Shown here: piece by piece, positions 10,781 to 24,460 of the stretch
Layout of the letters: every line of letters starts with the position of its first letter
Numbering within the stretch: position 1 is the first letter of the stretch
NCBI RefSeq assembly: GCF_030272615.1
Contig: NC_081406.1
Span: 243,777,218-243,841,217 of the forward strand
DNA: 64,000 nucleotides
From: Cryptomeria japonica
Lineage: Eukaryota > Streptophyta > Pinopsida > Cupressales > Cupressaceae
Reading direction: 5' to 3'
Translations under genes and position numbers: made by a program
Notes under the pieces: generated by a model
The model's database searches: none
What the model saw: the letters and a program-made list of their open reading frames with translations, nothing else
What the model was told of the DNA's origin: nothing

Positions 10781-13663
10781 GCTCAAAGTAAAACAACCAT
10801 CTTCCAGAGGCTCAAGAGATCCACAAGAGAATAAAAGATGTAAGTTATCACTAGGTAGCAATAGGGAAGAGTGTCATCACTAGGTTGTCATGAGTTACCC
10901 TGGTAGGTCTTCACTAGATCCCGACCCCCATCCTTGGTTACCTTGGTGACCTCTCCCTATCCTCGGCCCCCATACAAACACTAGTAGACCACACCAACCT
11001 TTCAAAAGGACAAGATTGGTGGAAGCCATTCCAGGCCCTTCTCTGCTTACCTCAACCCTAAACAAGAACCTGAGCATAAGAGAGGCAACACAAATTAATA
11101 TTTATTAATGTTATCTAGCTACCCACCCAAGTTCGTGCTTTTATATTATCACAAGTGATTACAAAACTCTCATTGAGTTACCCTGGCGACCACTTTGGGT
11201 CCTGACCCCCAATGAAAGCCACTCCCCCTTGACTTGCACCTAGGAATCAAAATTCATCACAAGGTCTAAGACAACCAAAACACCAAGAGTCTAGACCCCT
11301 CTATCATAGCAAGGTTGGTTGGCTTGCTTGAACAAGATAACATGTAGGGAGTATCCAAAGTAAGCTAGGAAACACCATCTAGCTTCAAAATCATTCAAGG
11401 CTTGAACTCTTAACATCAAAAGAGAAGCATGGCCATACAATAAAGAACCCACAAACTCCCTCCCTTAGTTGTTGGAATTTTGTTGTCATTGATGTCAACT
11501 AGTATAGCATGGCAACCGGTATGAGAGATTGTTGGTGTTACTGTCATTGATGTCAATTGGTTTGTGGTCATGGGATATCAACCAAAATTTTATAAGATGG
11601 AGTTAACCAATGAGTAAGGATTGGAGACTAGTATGGTATGTCAATCAGTAAGTTGATAAGATAGGAAGGATGATCCATAAATAATGTGTAGACAACCAGT
11701 AAGTTGTTGGATGTCATACAACAGGACTCCCACCAAATGCAGAGGTTATCATAGGGTGAAGATATGATTGATAGACGGTGTGCTCAACCAGATCATATGT
11801 TCCTGATTGAAGATTTATCTGCTCAATATCTGCTAAGGCATATCTATGCAATATCAGAAGAAAAATGAGTGACAAGGACCTACTCCCATCGGTAAGTGGT
11901 CATACTAAGCTTATCTCTCAACATGCATGGAATGCATAATTACCCTCTGAGATAAGACAATCAAAGAAATGGAAGGCAGGTGATTGAAGGCTTGTACTAG
12001 ATGACCATAGTGGAACATGAGGATGCCTCCTGTATATGAAATCAGAGATATACCAGATCTGCAAGAGTTGGCATGTTGAGCTACCAGGACAAAAGAGGAA
12101 GAACAAGAAGTGATGTGGTTTCCACTTTGGCAAACCAGTTGAGATGATGTCCAGGCTAATGAAGATGAAGGTAAGGTTTAGCAGTTGTAGACATGGAGTT
12201 ACCGAAAAGATATAAACAAAGACCCCTGTTGATGATTGATGTCTATGTTGTCATGCCACTAGTGTGATAGAATGTGTGCATTGGAGACTATTGACATGCT
12301 AGTGTCAACTGACAAGGATATCAACAGACAAGGATATGAACTGACAAGAGACCAAAGAGGCAAAGGTGAAAGGCTCTCACTAGATGAAGATATGTATGGT
12401 GACTCACTCTGGACATGTGTCTTTTGTGGTGACCAGGAAATGTGATCCCACCAACATAACAGTAAAGAGATAGCATGTAGGTTGACCGGTTAATATATAA
12501 CCGACAGGGAAGTTGAACCAGTAGATGAACACTGATAGTATATTCGTCAGTGACTAAGTCTAAACTGACACAGGTGACTGAGTTGAGGTGCATACCGATA
12601 GTGACTCCATGTGGAGTCCAGGTGTCAAACAGGAAGTTACAAATGGACCATGCATTGTTGGTGAGGTAGTTGGTGATTGGTCAACATTAATGTCGATTGC
12701 GTAAATCATGGGTTGAGAGCAGAAGGATGTGGTTCGAGGGAGATCATATGGTTGACATTTGTGTTGCAATGATCAATGTAGGATATCCTAGCATGATCAA
12801 ATTTGGAGTGGCAACAGAGAGATCATTTTATATTTCCGACAGAAGCAGGTTGATGATTAGTTTTCCATGTTTGCTAAATATAGCAAATGTATATTGGAAG
12901 TAGAGAGATTGGTAGTGATGGGTGATCTATTACAGGTTGACAATATTAGAGAAGAGATCTGATCTGATTTGATATGCCTCGTGGTTGATGAAGGAACCCT
13001 AATGTGCCAAGTTTGAATGTCCATCTTAGCGAGAAATCTCACTTATAAATATGCAGAACAAAGATCATAGAAGCTGATGTTGCAAGCCAGATAGAGGACA
13101 AAAAGAGAACATCAGTGGTTTAGTCCAAGTGTAATTTGTGGAAGATCATAAATGACTAAGAGTGTGTGGAGGTGCAACCCGTAAGAGGGTTTAGCAGAGG
13201 TTTAACCAGTAAGGTCAAAGTGACAGGTAAGATGCAAAGTGTGTTACAGTCAAGTGAACCGATGGTACTAGAACCTGCAGGAAGGCAACAAAGGGTGTTA
13301 CAGTGTAGTGGGAGTGTCAATGAAGATCCAAGAAGGCAAGATCAAAGAAGGGCTTGAATGGTAAGCTAAGAACTAGTAGAGATCAAAGTGAACAGAACTG
13401 GCAGAGTGAAGAGTACCAGTGGTGACAAGTAGTAGGTCAGAGTGATCAGAGAACCGATAAAGAATAGAACCAACAAGATTCAGAAGAGCTGAGCTGGTAA
13501 GGTTGCAATAGAGAGGAAAGAAGAGAAAAGAACCGGTTAAATAGAGAACAGAGTTGGACTGAACCAGAAGAGAGATTGCAAAGGTTACATAACTCATTTG
13601 TAACTGGGATATTACTATTGTATTATTTACAGTCATTGTGATCACTAAGTTGGTGCTCGGTGC

Positions 13664-13806
13664 AGGGGTTGGTTCTCCTTGGGTTGCTACCCTAAATTAT
13701 GGGTTGGTGCTCCTTGGGTTGGTGCCCTAAATCAAGGGTCGGTGCTCCTTAGGTTGGTGCCCTAAAATCAGGGGTTGGTGCTCCTTGGGTTGGTGCCCTA
13801 AACTTT
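13664..13806 (+). repeat. 34-35 bp unit repeated four times in the solo LTR
   Basis: GGGTTGGTGCTCCTTGGGTT followed by a CCCTAAA-type end recurs at about 13,664, 13,701, 13,736 and 13,771. Confidence 0.85.
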
Positions 13807-14033
13807 GTAATACAGTATTTATTGTGAGGCTGGATTAGAGCAGTAGACTCCAACAACATTTCTCACTGAGGTTTTTCCTATGTTGGGTTTTCCTCGTATA
13901 TCCAGTGTTATGTGATGTGCCCTTTGTGTGTGATTGCATTTTGGTCTTCTCCCTATCTCACCGGTATATCATCCTTGTGTTTGAGCTACTAACTGGTACA
14001 CATATTTGGGTTTAAAAGGGTTAAGATTGGAAA

Positions 14034-14060
14034 CCACTGATTCAGCCCCACTCTCAGTGG
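14034..14060 (+). other. U5-end hairpin (CCACTGA/TCAGTGG stem)
   Basis: A 7-bp perfect stem (14,034-14,040 with 14,054-14,060) closes a 13-base C-rich loop beginning TTCA and ending CTC, 16 bases before the LTR end. Equivalent hairpins lie in three other LTR families in this window. Confidence 0.7.
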
Positions 14061-14515
14061 CATCTTTTGTTCTACATTAGCCTCTGGAAATCAAATACAT
14101 AAAACCACACAATTGTGTATCCCCACAATTAAATCCAAGATACAAAAGAAAAAGCAAGTTCTCACCGTGCCAAATTCAAAAAGAGTTCATTCAAATCTCC
14201 CAAAGAGACCATAGTAACACTTATACAACAACTAGTTCCAAATCCACATTGAATCCATTAATCAATTGCCTCAATTATCTAACATTATTATTTCATAAAC
14301 ATTGTATTCCATTCCTACAAATTTTCTTTAATTATATTTGATCAATTGCATATTAAATGAAGATTACCCAAGTTCTAGATGTCATGTGCGTAAATTAATC
14401 CTAACCACATTATTAGTAAGTAATAATAAGAAATAACATATGAATAAACCTAAATACATTTTCTTTCTCAAGAATATATCTAATTTCCAATTAAGTCTAC
14501 ATTTAACAAAATTCA

Positions 14516-14627
<112 letters not shown>

Positions 14628-14739
14628 ACCCACATAATATCAATCAAGAAATATTTATTTTAACATGACTTTTAAAATAATGACAAACTGCTTCTTTTAG
14701 ATTTTTGCACGCTAATGAAATAGGTGCCAATAAGGGGGG

Positions 14740-15062
14740 TTACCACTATGGACCCCCATAGTGGTAGTGGAGATCCCAACACCATGGTTAAACCCATGGT
14801 GGGTGGGTTCTCCCACCATCATGGGTGGGGGTTCTCCCATCACCGTGGGTGCCATGGTAGGTGGGGGTTCCCACCACCATGGGTGCCCATGGTGGGTGGG
14901 GAAATACCCTGCCACCGTGGATGCCCATGGTGGTGGTGGAAATCCCAAAACCATGGTTAGCCCATGGTGGGTGGTTTCTCCCACCATTGTGGGTGCCCAC
15001 AGTGGGTGGGGGTTCCCACCACGGTGGGTGGCGAAATACCCCGCCACCGTGGGTGCCCACGT
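14740..15062. repeat. Inverted-repeat-rich G/C minisatellite in LTR copy A
   Basis: Repeated phrases such as CCATGGTGGGTGGG and TCCCACCA alternate so that each unit can fold on itself (CCCACC with GGTGGG). G-runs suited to quadruplex formation occur on both strands. A related, shorter array is in copy B at 31,720-31,860. Confidence 0.85.
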
Positions 15063-15130
15063 CACCCCAAATCAACAGAAATTGACATCCAAATAAAAAA
15101 TAATATTGCAGAATATTATTTTTGAAAGCC

Positions 15131-15132
<2 letters not shown>

Positions 15133-15209
<77 letters not shown>
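15133..15209. repeat. (TA)n microsatellite
   Basis: About 38 uninterrupted TA repeats inside LTR copy A. Confidence 0.97.
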
Positions 15210-15211
<2 letters not shown>

Positions 15212-15296
15212 CATAAATTTCACAGTAGAAAATAATAGGGAGGAAATGAAATTATATTTTTTTTAAAAGCAACATAAATTCCCAATACACAATATA

Positions 15297-16185
15297 ACCT
15301 TAAATTTAATCTTACCCAAATGATTTCTAGTTCTCACAATACATCGCAAATTTAACCCAGAATACTGAACAATATTTTGCGAGATCAATTATAAATACAA
15401 ACCCCCAATTTCTTTAAATTTAATTTTCTTTTAAAATCAGTTCCATTAAGAATTTAATCTAAACAACCCTAGATTGAAATTTTTTCAATAAATCCCCAAA
15501 TTTCATCAATCTAAAATCTGATACCTCAAAGATTTTCTTCAACACGAAAATAAATTTAACATGCAAGGTGTGGTTCGTACCTTAAAAACATACCTTAAAT
15601 TTAATCTAGCCCAAATGATTTGGAGGTCTCACAATACATCAAAAATTTAACCCAAAAAATCCTAAACAATATTTTGCGAGATCAATTATAAATACAAACC
15701 CCCAATATCTTTAAATCCAAATTTCTTTTAAAATCATACCAAATAAGAATTTAATCTAAACAACCCTAGATTGAAAATTTTTCAATAAATCCCCAAATTT
15801 AATCAATCTAAAATCTAAAACCCCAAAGATATTCTTCAACACGAAAAGAAATTTAACATGCAAGGTGTGGTTCCTACCTCAAAAACATACCTTAAATTTA
15901 GTCTAACCCAAATGATTTCCAGGTCTCACAATACATCACAAATTTAACCTAGAATCCTGAACAATATTTTTCCAGATCAATTATAAATACAATCCCCCAA
16001 TTTCTTTGAATCCATTTTTTTTTTTAAATCAGATCAGTCAAGAATTTAATCTAAATAACCCTAGATTGAAAAAATTTCAGTAAACCCCCAAATTTCACCA
16101 ATCTAAAATCTGAAACCTCAAAGATTTTCTTCAACACGAAAAGAAATTTAACATGCAAGGTGTGGTTCCTACCTCAAAAACACTG
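15297..16185. repeat. Three tandem copies of a 295-297 bp unit in LTR copy A
   Basis: ACCTTAAATTTAATCT starts units at 15,297, 15,592 and 15,889. Phrases CTCACAATACATC, ATCAATTATAAATACAA, AACAACCCTAGATTGAAA and ACATGCAAGGTGTGGTT repeat in the same order in each. Confidence 0.9.
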
Positions 16186-17239
16186 CACATAAGCAAAGGC
16201 AAAAATACCAAGAAAATCCTCCGCTGCCATACTCGAATAGCCAAAAAAACCAAATCCAAAAGTTTCAAAAATAATTTTCATTTCCCTTTCTCCAATTTCT
16301 TGATAAATTCATAATCTACTGCATAGCCTTTCCCCAAGAAAAACCAGAAAATTTCATACATAGAGCTTCCCCAATTTTCTTCACTAGAAGAATTTCCCCT
16401 CCAAAAAGAAAAAGAAAAAAATTCCTTTCTCAAAAGTGTAACTCCCCCCAAAATGCATGCAAATATCATCATCATCATCATCATCATCAATATCTTGAGC
16501 ACAAATGCCAAATTAAATGTTTAATTAATCAATTTAATTTTAACCTTGCACTAATTACATAATTAAAATAAATAAATAATCAAAAGTATTAAAGTACTAT
16601 TTATTATAAATTAAATATTTTCTTGCAAGACTAATTAATTCACATAAGCCAAAATCTAAGAAGACGTTTGCAACATCATACACGAAAACAAAAGGACAAG
16701 ACCGACAATAACAAGACTAACCATGGCCACCAGGATACTTGATAGGGAAGTTGTGTCTAGGGTTTGACTGATATCTCCGGTTTTCACTTTACCATTGGGT
16801 AATAGAGCACGCTCAAACCTAAAGATTCAGATGGAGTTGATGCTCGGTACCTGCAGCTGCACCATAGAGGAAAAATGCACACACATACATCTAACATGAA
16901 CATGCACACCAGTGGAGGAGAGTCGTGACATTCGATGTCCTTCCAAAGTGGGTGATAGAAGATCATCCCCTTGCACCCCATATAGAATCAAACCCATACA
17001 AGAAAACAAACACAAGATATATATAAAGTCGATAAGTCAATCCAAGGTTAGTACTAAATTATATAATCTAACATCTAAACATCCATAGAGATAGAATGCA
17101 TTACCAACATCATATCCTAGAATCATGATAAAAAACATTACATTAGAGAGTATCACCCAGTCATATAAACCACATAAGAATTCAACCAGAGTACAACTAG
17201 GTTAAACAAGGCTTGATCGAAGCAGGGGCATAACAATCT

Positions 17240-17279
17240 ATGTATATGTATATGTGTGTGTGTATATATATATATACAC

Positions 17280-17310
<31 letters not shown>

Positions 17311-17420
17311 TATACATACATACATATATACATACATACATATACATATATATACATATATTTATATGTATGTATGTATATATGTATGTATATATATGTA
17401 TATGTATGCATATCTATGTA

Positions 17421-17505
<85 letters not shown>

Positions 17506-17570
17506 ACATATATATATACATATATATACATACACATATATATATACATACATGTGTGTGTGTTGGTAAA
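17240..17570. repeat. Compound TATG / TG / TACA microsatellite
   Basis: Mixed TATACA and TATGTA words flank a pure TG run of about 80 bases (17,424-17,504). It starts just after the end of LTR copy A. Confidence 0.95.
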
Positions 17571-18345
17571 CAGATTTGTTGTTTTAAGTAATCTTCTTTG
17601 AAGAACCATATTTCGCTCTGTGATCAGCAACAAAAGGTTCACAACAGTTTAAGAATTGCAACACAATAGCAATTCCTCTCTGCATTTGTGAGGGGCAGCT
17701 CCCTCATATGATGGGGGTATATATATTTTATAAGATTTAAAGAACATGTATAATCAAAACTAAAACTTATCAATTTTTTAAATTTCACACATCCAAGTTA
17801 AGATACCAAAACTTGAAATGATAATCTTCTTCACATGCGATGTTAAAGGATAGCAAATGGTTATCATTGATAGGACATAAGAATATTAACAATAACACTT
17901 GAGATGAATTGAACACACATCCAAAAAAATTCTCTATTGCTTTCTTTCTTGAATAGTACTATTCGAGTTCTTCATACAATGATTTGCAAAAAAGTGGAAC
18001 ACCTTTGATTGAATTACAATGAGGTATATATAGGTGAGGTTAGTAACTACCTTAACCATCTTTATAAATACTTGGAATAACTAACTCACTTTAAGAGTAA
18101 AAACTTGAAATAACTAACTCATTTTGGAATAATAGTTACTTAAAGTAACTACCCGAGTTGAGCACTTAGAATTACTACCTCATAAGAAAGAGTTAGGATA
18201 AACCTAACTTTATAAAATGAGAGATGAAAATAAGAATCAAATAAAAAAACTCGATCACAAATCTTGTCTACAAAGAAAAGCCAAAAACATGATTCGAGTT
18301 ACACACACATCAAAAATGAGAGCTATACAATATGCATCATTGCAT
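17571..18345. other. AT-rich DNA without a recognisable gene
   Basis: No domain, splice pattern or repeat boundary is visible here. It lies downstream of the broken protein at 18,346-21,626 and could hold its 3' untranslated region. Confidence 0.45.
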
Positions 18346-21300
18346 TTATTCTATGCCTGCTAAGGGTGCCATTGATGGAGTTGTTGATTCTGGAAATTGA
18401 TTATGCCAACTGGATTCTTTGTCCTTGAATATTCTAAAAAGTTTGATGGTTGGAGTAACAAAATTCCCTTTAGGAATTAGGATGTTAGCTATCCTAATCT
18501 TCCAGGTCTTCAGGTTCTTGTAGATGCTTCTGAACTCTAACATCATACTCGGTATTTGAGAAATATAAAGCTTCAAGGAAGTGTAGGTATCAATCAATTT
18601 GTCCATTGTATTTTCATTGAAGACTTCTCTATTAAAGAGTTGTTAATCAACCATATTCTGAAAACCATTTTGTAACACTTGTGAGTACTCCATTAATGAT
18701 GTATTTGGGAGGATGGCGATGAGCTGATTTTGAATTTTTGCATACACTTGATCACAAGCAAGTATAAGATTTTATTTCTCTATTGAAACTTGGTTGATGA
18801 TTACCAGCTTCCAACTTATACTTTCTATCTAGATATCTAAGTAAGTCTCCTTTGTATTAGGTATGATTTTCTCTGCTACAAGGGTGTTGACATTAATCTC
18901 CATCATCTCCCTAAAATAATTCATGATCTCTTTCCAAGATGCTTCTTCTTTTCTAACACTTTGCAGATCCTTTTCAATGGTTTCTTTCTTGATTAAAGCT
19001 TCATCATGCACAACCTTTTCCTTAACAAAGAAATCAGATGCAATGATTTTTTACTTTCTCTACCCAACTTTCAGTCACCTTCCCATAAAATTGATATTTT
19101 TGGAGACTACCAATAACACTTTTTTTCAACTTCTCCTTCTGGGCCCAAGACAATTGGTTGGTGAGAAAAATTGAGTGGCATGGTAGAAGTGTCAACTATG
19201 GACTTAAAGTAGGAGGACAAATTCTGCACTTGTTGCTTCAGTTGATCCTTTGACTACTTTTCTTTCTTAGTTCTCTCCACTAGCCTTGCAGCTACCACAT
19301 TGAAATTTTGTATGTCAGCTTCATGAAGAGATGAACCCATATCATTTTTGTCATAACAAAATCTGCAGGAGTGGTTTTGTTTACATCCTTTTCAGAGATG
19401 GGTCGAGCTATCTCTAGGCACATATTTCCTCAATTCAAATAAGTCTTTATTCTTGAAGTCACTTTGATTTTCTTTCGCTTCTCAGGTTTCTTGAAAAGAT
19501 CAGATATTGTGTTGAATTCAGGAACCACTAATTCATCCAATTTTCTCTTTTTCAATACGCTTTGTTCCAACCATGGGAGGGAAACACTTTTTGAGGGCTC
19601 TTGTACATTAATTTGTTGAAGAATTTGTTGCTCAGGTACTAGTGAAGTTGCTTCCTCTCTAACTTCTTTTATTTGATCAACTGGATTCCTTGGGAAAGAA
19701 GGCTCCATAGTTGAAGTAGGGTATTGTACTTCATGATGAGGAGATTCAATGAGGATTGAAGGTGGCATAGTTGGTATACCTTCATCAAGCCTTGGATCAT
19801 CCAAGAATTATATTGGATCTTGATCTTTCTCTTCTATTGAAGTAGAATTTTCTTCTTTGTCTTTTGATCTTGATTTCTTCTTCTTTTGTCTAGGCTCATC
19901 TCCACATGTATTTTGGAGATGATTTCTTCTTGGAGGATCTTCATGTCCACCGCTTCCTTAAGATTTTTGGTGAGAAAGAATATCCGTAGCGAGTGTATGA
20001 GAAGGAACTGATGAAGTAGAACTGTCTTGATGGCTACTTCTCCTTGGTATCTCATTTCTACTTGTTGGCTTTGTATTAGTCATTTGTGCTATCCTCTTTC
20101 TAACCCAAGCTTTTGACTTCTTCATCGTGAAACTATTTCTTTCTTTGACATCTCTGACCTCTGGATCTGCCCAATTAATAGCAAGAATAGATTGAGACTG
20201 GATCTTCTCAAAATAAAAGGGATCAATCATATCTGATTCATCATCTTCAATACCTTCAATGATCCATTCCATCTTGAAATCATAGATTTGTTTCAAGGTG
20301 AATCTTGTCCAATCTCTTTTCCTAACTTCAAATTCATCCTCGCAATCTTCCCAGAATTATTCAATATTTGGGAAATGGAGGTACCCAGGACCAAGTCTCA
20401 GATTATTCTTGACATATCCTTTACTATCAAAGGGTAATCTCATCTAGTAGGTGTACAAATTGATTTTGGCTAGAGCCCTTTCCACATCTTCTGCTTTTGA
20501 GTTGGACTCACATTTATAATGACCAAGGCAAATAGGAAAGGCAACTCCTTTGTTCTTCCTATCTCTGCATTTCTTCTGGATCGACACCAACTATCTACAA
20601 AGCTTGATCAAGAAGAGATTATAATCCAAATACCTTGGCAACCTATAAGGATAGCCATCAAATCCTCCTACTCGAAGGTAGGTGAATTTTGGAAATTGAA
20701 TGAAGTAACTTTTTTACTAATTTATCAATGTTGTTGCTTCTTTTGATATTTTGATAGCTATATTTCCTTGAAGTAGCCTCACTGCTAGCATTATAAAGGC
20801 ATCATTCACTCATTTAAAATTCACAAAACTCTCCTCCAATTACAGCTTCTTGTTGTAGTTGTAGATCTGTGTTTCCTGATTCAGAACAGCAGTTGTAGTC
20901 AAACCTGGACATGATCTTAAATTAGCAATTGCATATATCAAATATGAAGAAATGTGAAAGTGTTGACTCATCTTGAAATGAATCAACTGATTATGTATGC
21001 AATCACTAATAAGATGGCCCCAATCAATGAATTGTTTTCCGTCTGATATGACTGTGATGAAAAGTACATCCACATTTCAAATTCAGTAGAATCAAGGCCG
21101 CCTGTTACTCTATGGAGTAGGACTATCAAATGAAAGATCTCTTTAATAAAAATAAAGCGGTGAAGCATATTGGGAAGCTGAGATTGTCCTCCTCGAGATG
21201 TCACCATCCATTCTTTGGCTAAATTATTCAGGCATTTACTCTTGTTATCACAAAAATACTTGTAAGCCTTTTGCTTATCAATGTAAGTGAATTTCTCCTT

Positions 21301-21626
21301 GTATGACAATTAGAGAATGATGGCGATGGAAATTACATCTAGCTTAGCCATCAGGTGCCCATCAAAAGTCCTTATTTCTCTTGCATCAGGGTTATATCCT
21401 CTTACATGTTCTACCAACAATTTTGGACATTGCACCGCTATGGGGAAACAAGCTGCATCAACCAACCCACTGTCAGCTATCTTGCGGGACAATTTCAATC
21501 TATCTCCTTCTGTCAATGAATTTCAGATATCCTATAGGTTAATGTGTCCTTTTTTGGCATCAAGATCCTTAGGAAGCATAGTGTCGATCATTGGAGCATA
21601 TTCATAATCCTACGCTTTATACTTCA
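18346..21626 (-). pseudogene. Broken large non-pol protein, about 1,090 codons
   Basis: From an ATG at 21,626 (MKYKA) the coding trace runs through EYAPMIDTMLPKDLDAKKG, DRLKLSRKIADSGLVDAA, VQCPKLLVEHVRGYNPDAR, then QSQLPNMLHRFIFIKEIFHL and FHISSYLIYAIANLRSC. A charged region with KERNSFTMKKSKAWVRKR follows, then a basic KKRKLDEL / KKPEKRKKIK segment and a helical, coiled-coil-like end (IKKETIEKDLQSVRKEE). Frame changes and stops (for example near 21,310, 20,840 and 19,430) show decay. There is no protease, integrase, reverse transcriptase or RNase H motif. Length and layout resemble the second protein of the LTR element at 33,284-40,149, though homology was not established. I believe such proteins are numerous in conifer assemblies as hypothetical proteins; the function is unknown. 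Confidence 0.6.
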
Positions 21627-23860
21627 TGATGATGCTTTTGCAAGTTCCACACTAAAATCTTCTTTACAATTCAAGTGTGCAGTATGATTTACAACCACCA
21701 AGAGAAAATAACCATAATAGATTTGTTTGAAATTTATCGAATATGGCCACCACAAACATGAAGATCCATTTGAAGATTCCTAAAGTATTTCAACACATCT
21801 ATCTTCTATGTATTCTATAAACTGTGATGACTCAAAAGTCTCTGAAGCTCATTCGCGGGTATCATAACATTTACATTTCATAACCTCTAATATTTCGGCT
21901 TTTCAAAACATGTATATCTACCATGAAAACTTGACCCATATACAAATCAATTTTGTAGATACCGAGAAGGTACGACCACACATTTTGTACAAGTATACGA
22001 CCTGTATCTGCTAAGAGGAGTGCAAACAAGACTTATAACCCTGGAATGTATTTCAAAATGCTTTGATTATTTAAAGATTTTGAGAAATTCCTTGCACAAT
22101 CCATTTTATGAATTAGCATTCAACGAGGTGGTGGGAATTCTATGTGCACACTAGGTCTGTGTTTGTGAGGATAAAAACCAAATTATAGAAGTTATCTTTA
22201 TATCTTCTAATCACACTTGCTTTGAAGGTCTCTGAAACTGCCTTTTTCCTCATCCATTTCTAGTGAATCTTTATACTTGGAAAGGCAACTTTTCTTTAAG
22301 ATAGTCTGATAAAATTTTACATGATTTATCTGTGATTCCTCATTATATATATATCTACCACAAGCAACTGGAACTCGAACATCAGATAAACCCCTTTATC
22401 AATAATGCTCTACCCCATGCTTCATATTCTGCATGCACCAATTGAGCATCTCCTGCAATCATCTATTCATGAGCTAGTGTTTATTCGAAGGAGTCTGTCA
22501 AACCTTCACATGTCTTCTATAGGATGAAATAATTAACTATCTTCTATATGCACCAAGAAAATACGTCCTTATTAAAGAAAGTGTCGGCAGAGGTTGTGAG
22601 AGAAATACATTTTATTGAACATTTTTAATGAATTCATTTTGTGCAGACTCTACAATCATCTCGTTTCATTCCTTGACACAATACTTATTCTCCCTCGAGG
22701 CATTCTATCATACAAATCATGAGGGATTTTGTCAAGCTTTTCAAGTTACATGTCTATGATTCCATGTTTTGCATGCCATGGGATTTAACTAGTATTCATA
22801 CTTACTTCAAAGTCATTTCATCATATATGTTGAATGCCCACTACCCAAATTGTAGGAGAGTTAGTTAAAATAAATGACTTTAATTTGAGAGATATTGGCT
22901 ACCTTCAACTTAAGCAATTTGTGGATACTTGGGCTTTATTGGCAACTTTTGTCACTCTTACAACTTATCGATGAAATAATTACTAAATTTTTCTTAAGAA
23001 TGTATCACGGTTTATTTGAAACTCTATGAAATTTCTTAAGAATGTATCGCGGTTTATTTGAAACTCTATGAAATTGCCCAAAAATAAGTTAAAATAACAA
23101 ACTCTTTAATGAGTGAGAGTGTGTGATCGGTCACTTAATAACTTGTTCCAACTTGCTTATTTAGTCGATAATCTTGAATGATGTATGCCAACTACTTTAT
23201 GTCCTCATCTTCTCTGAAGACTGAAATAGGCTTATCATTGATGCGATTTTGAAAAATGAAACTTGGTAAACATGCATGCAAGTATATTGTCGATAATGAC
23301 TTTGTCACTACCTACTTACCTCATTTTGCGGTCTTCATAATTCGGTGGCCTATATAAGTTCTCACACTTATTCAACATGACCAACTTACGAATTGGCCAA
23401 ATTGTCGATGGTCATGTTTTCATTATCTTTCACAAGTTATTTTAAACTCTTATCGACAACTTTTGAAAACATTACAACTCACCAGTTTTAACATTATAAT
23501 GCCATTTTAAAATACTTAACATTTCTTGATCGACTTTGTAAACATTTGTTATATAGTAGAAGGTGGCCAATGCAATATATTTATATATGTAAAGAGGTTT
23601 CTTAAGTGACTTCGGAAATTACTTTGAAAGGCCGAAATAGACATTATTATTCCGTTATTTCCACCCTTAGCCATCTCTCCAAGCCATAGGATCCAACTTT
23701 TTGATTTTTGAAATGGATGTAAAACACCTTTGCCAATGACATTTGATTTTAAATCTTTCAATTTGCAAGTAACCATAAAGGTGAGCACCAATTAATTTGA
23801 GACTTCGACATGAGTGATCAAAGTAATTGTTGACATTGATATTAATGAATATCAATGCTT
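21627..23860. other. AT-rich DNA without a recognisable gene
   Basis: No coding block or element boundary found on either strand, apart from the small tandem duplication at 22,990-23,073. I searched by eye for copies of 17,571-18,300 here that would make an LTR pair and saw none. Confidence 0.45.
22990..23073. repeat. 42-bp exact tandem duplication
   Basis: The unit starting TTTCTTAAGAATGTATC and ending CTCTATGAAA occurs at 22,990 and again at 23,032 with one difference (CACGG / CGCGG). Confidence 0.9.
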
Positions 23861-23865
23861 GTGAC

Positions 23866-24061
23866 TGAAAGGAAATACAAGAGCAAGGAAGAATAATAAA
23901 ATCCAAGTAAGTTTATTGATGATTGATGAAGTAAATGTTACCAAGAGAAATGCAAAAAACCTTGGAGCAATCACCCAAATGTGAAGAAGGAGGCACAAGA
24001 ACTTTTGAAAGGGGAAAAGCAAAGAAAAACCCCTTGTGATATTATGAATGAGGAAATGCCT

Positions 24062-24154
<93 letters not shown>

Positions 24155-24453
24155 CTCTTTACAATATTGTCATTAAGAAGAAATGAGAGAGGAGACATCT
24201 CTTAAATAGAGATGAGGAGAGGAGTTACAAAGTAACTCCCAAATCTATGAATGCCACCATTCATAAAATGTGTGTGCCATGTGTCCACATCCTCTTATGG
24301 AGGAAATCTAATATTCCTTAATAAAGGAAAATAAAAGAAATGACTTGTCCTCACACATGTACTAGAGGACAAATTACATGTAGGAATTCCAAAGGAATAT
24401 CCTAAACTAAATACAAATAAACCTAAGCCAAGTAAAGATTAAATATTTTAACA
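23866..24453 (-). repeat. Left LTR (3' LTR) of the copia element
   Basis: 588 bp, TGAAAGGAAATACAAG to TATTTTAACA. It contains a GA run of about 86 bases. It has a 7-base insertion (GATTGAT) relative to the other LTR. Confidence 0.97.
24067..24153. repeat. (GA)n microsatellite in the 3' LTR
   Basis: Pure GA run. The other LTR has the same tract at 30,252-30,340 but starting with a TG run and with one interruption. Confidence 0.97.
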
Positions 24454-24460
24454 CCCCCCC
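24454..24460 (-). other. Polypurine tract of the copia element
   Basis: On the minus strand AAGCTTAAGGGGGGG ends exactly at the 3' LTR. Confidence 0.9.

Larger units (their letters stand above)
11470..14076 (+). mobile_element. Solo LTR, 2.6 kb, nested in copy A
   Basis: The block starts TGTTGGAATTTTG and ends TTCTACA. It splits a sequence that is continuous in related copies. Flanks TTAGT (11,465-11,469) and TTAGC (14,077-14,081) fit a 5-bp target duplication with one change. No primer site, polypurine tract or coding region lies inside, so it is read as a solo LTR. The right part has GAGGTTTTTCC and GGGTTTTCCTCGTATA, words common near the transcript start region of plant copia LTRs, and a U5-end hairpin at 14,034-14,060. 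Confidence 0.7.

Noticed and set aside
14712..15096. Pro/Gly/His-rich frames on both strands
   Set aside because: They result from the G/C minisatellite in LTR copy A and are open in several frames at once.
17240..17642. Long frames of alternating Tyr/Ile/His/Thr/Val/Cys
   Set aside because: They are translations of TATA/TACA/TG microsatellites; all six frames are open because the repeats lack stops.
17571..23860. A complete LTR element around the protein at 18,346-21,626
   Set aside because: By eye I found no direct repeats, primer site or polypurine tract flanking it, so no boundaries can be claimed.
23981..24205. Arg/Glu or Ser/Leu repeat proteins
   Set aside because: Translations of the GA microsatellite in the copia LTR.
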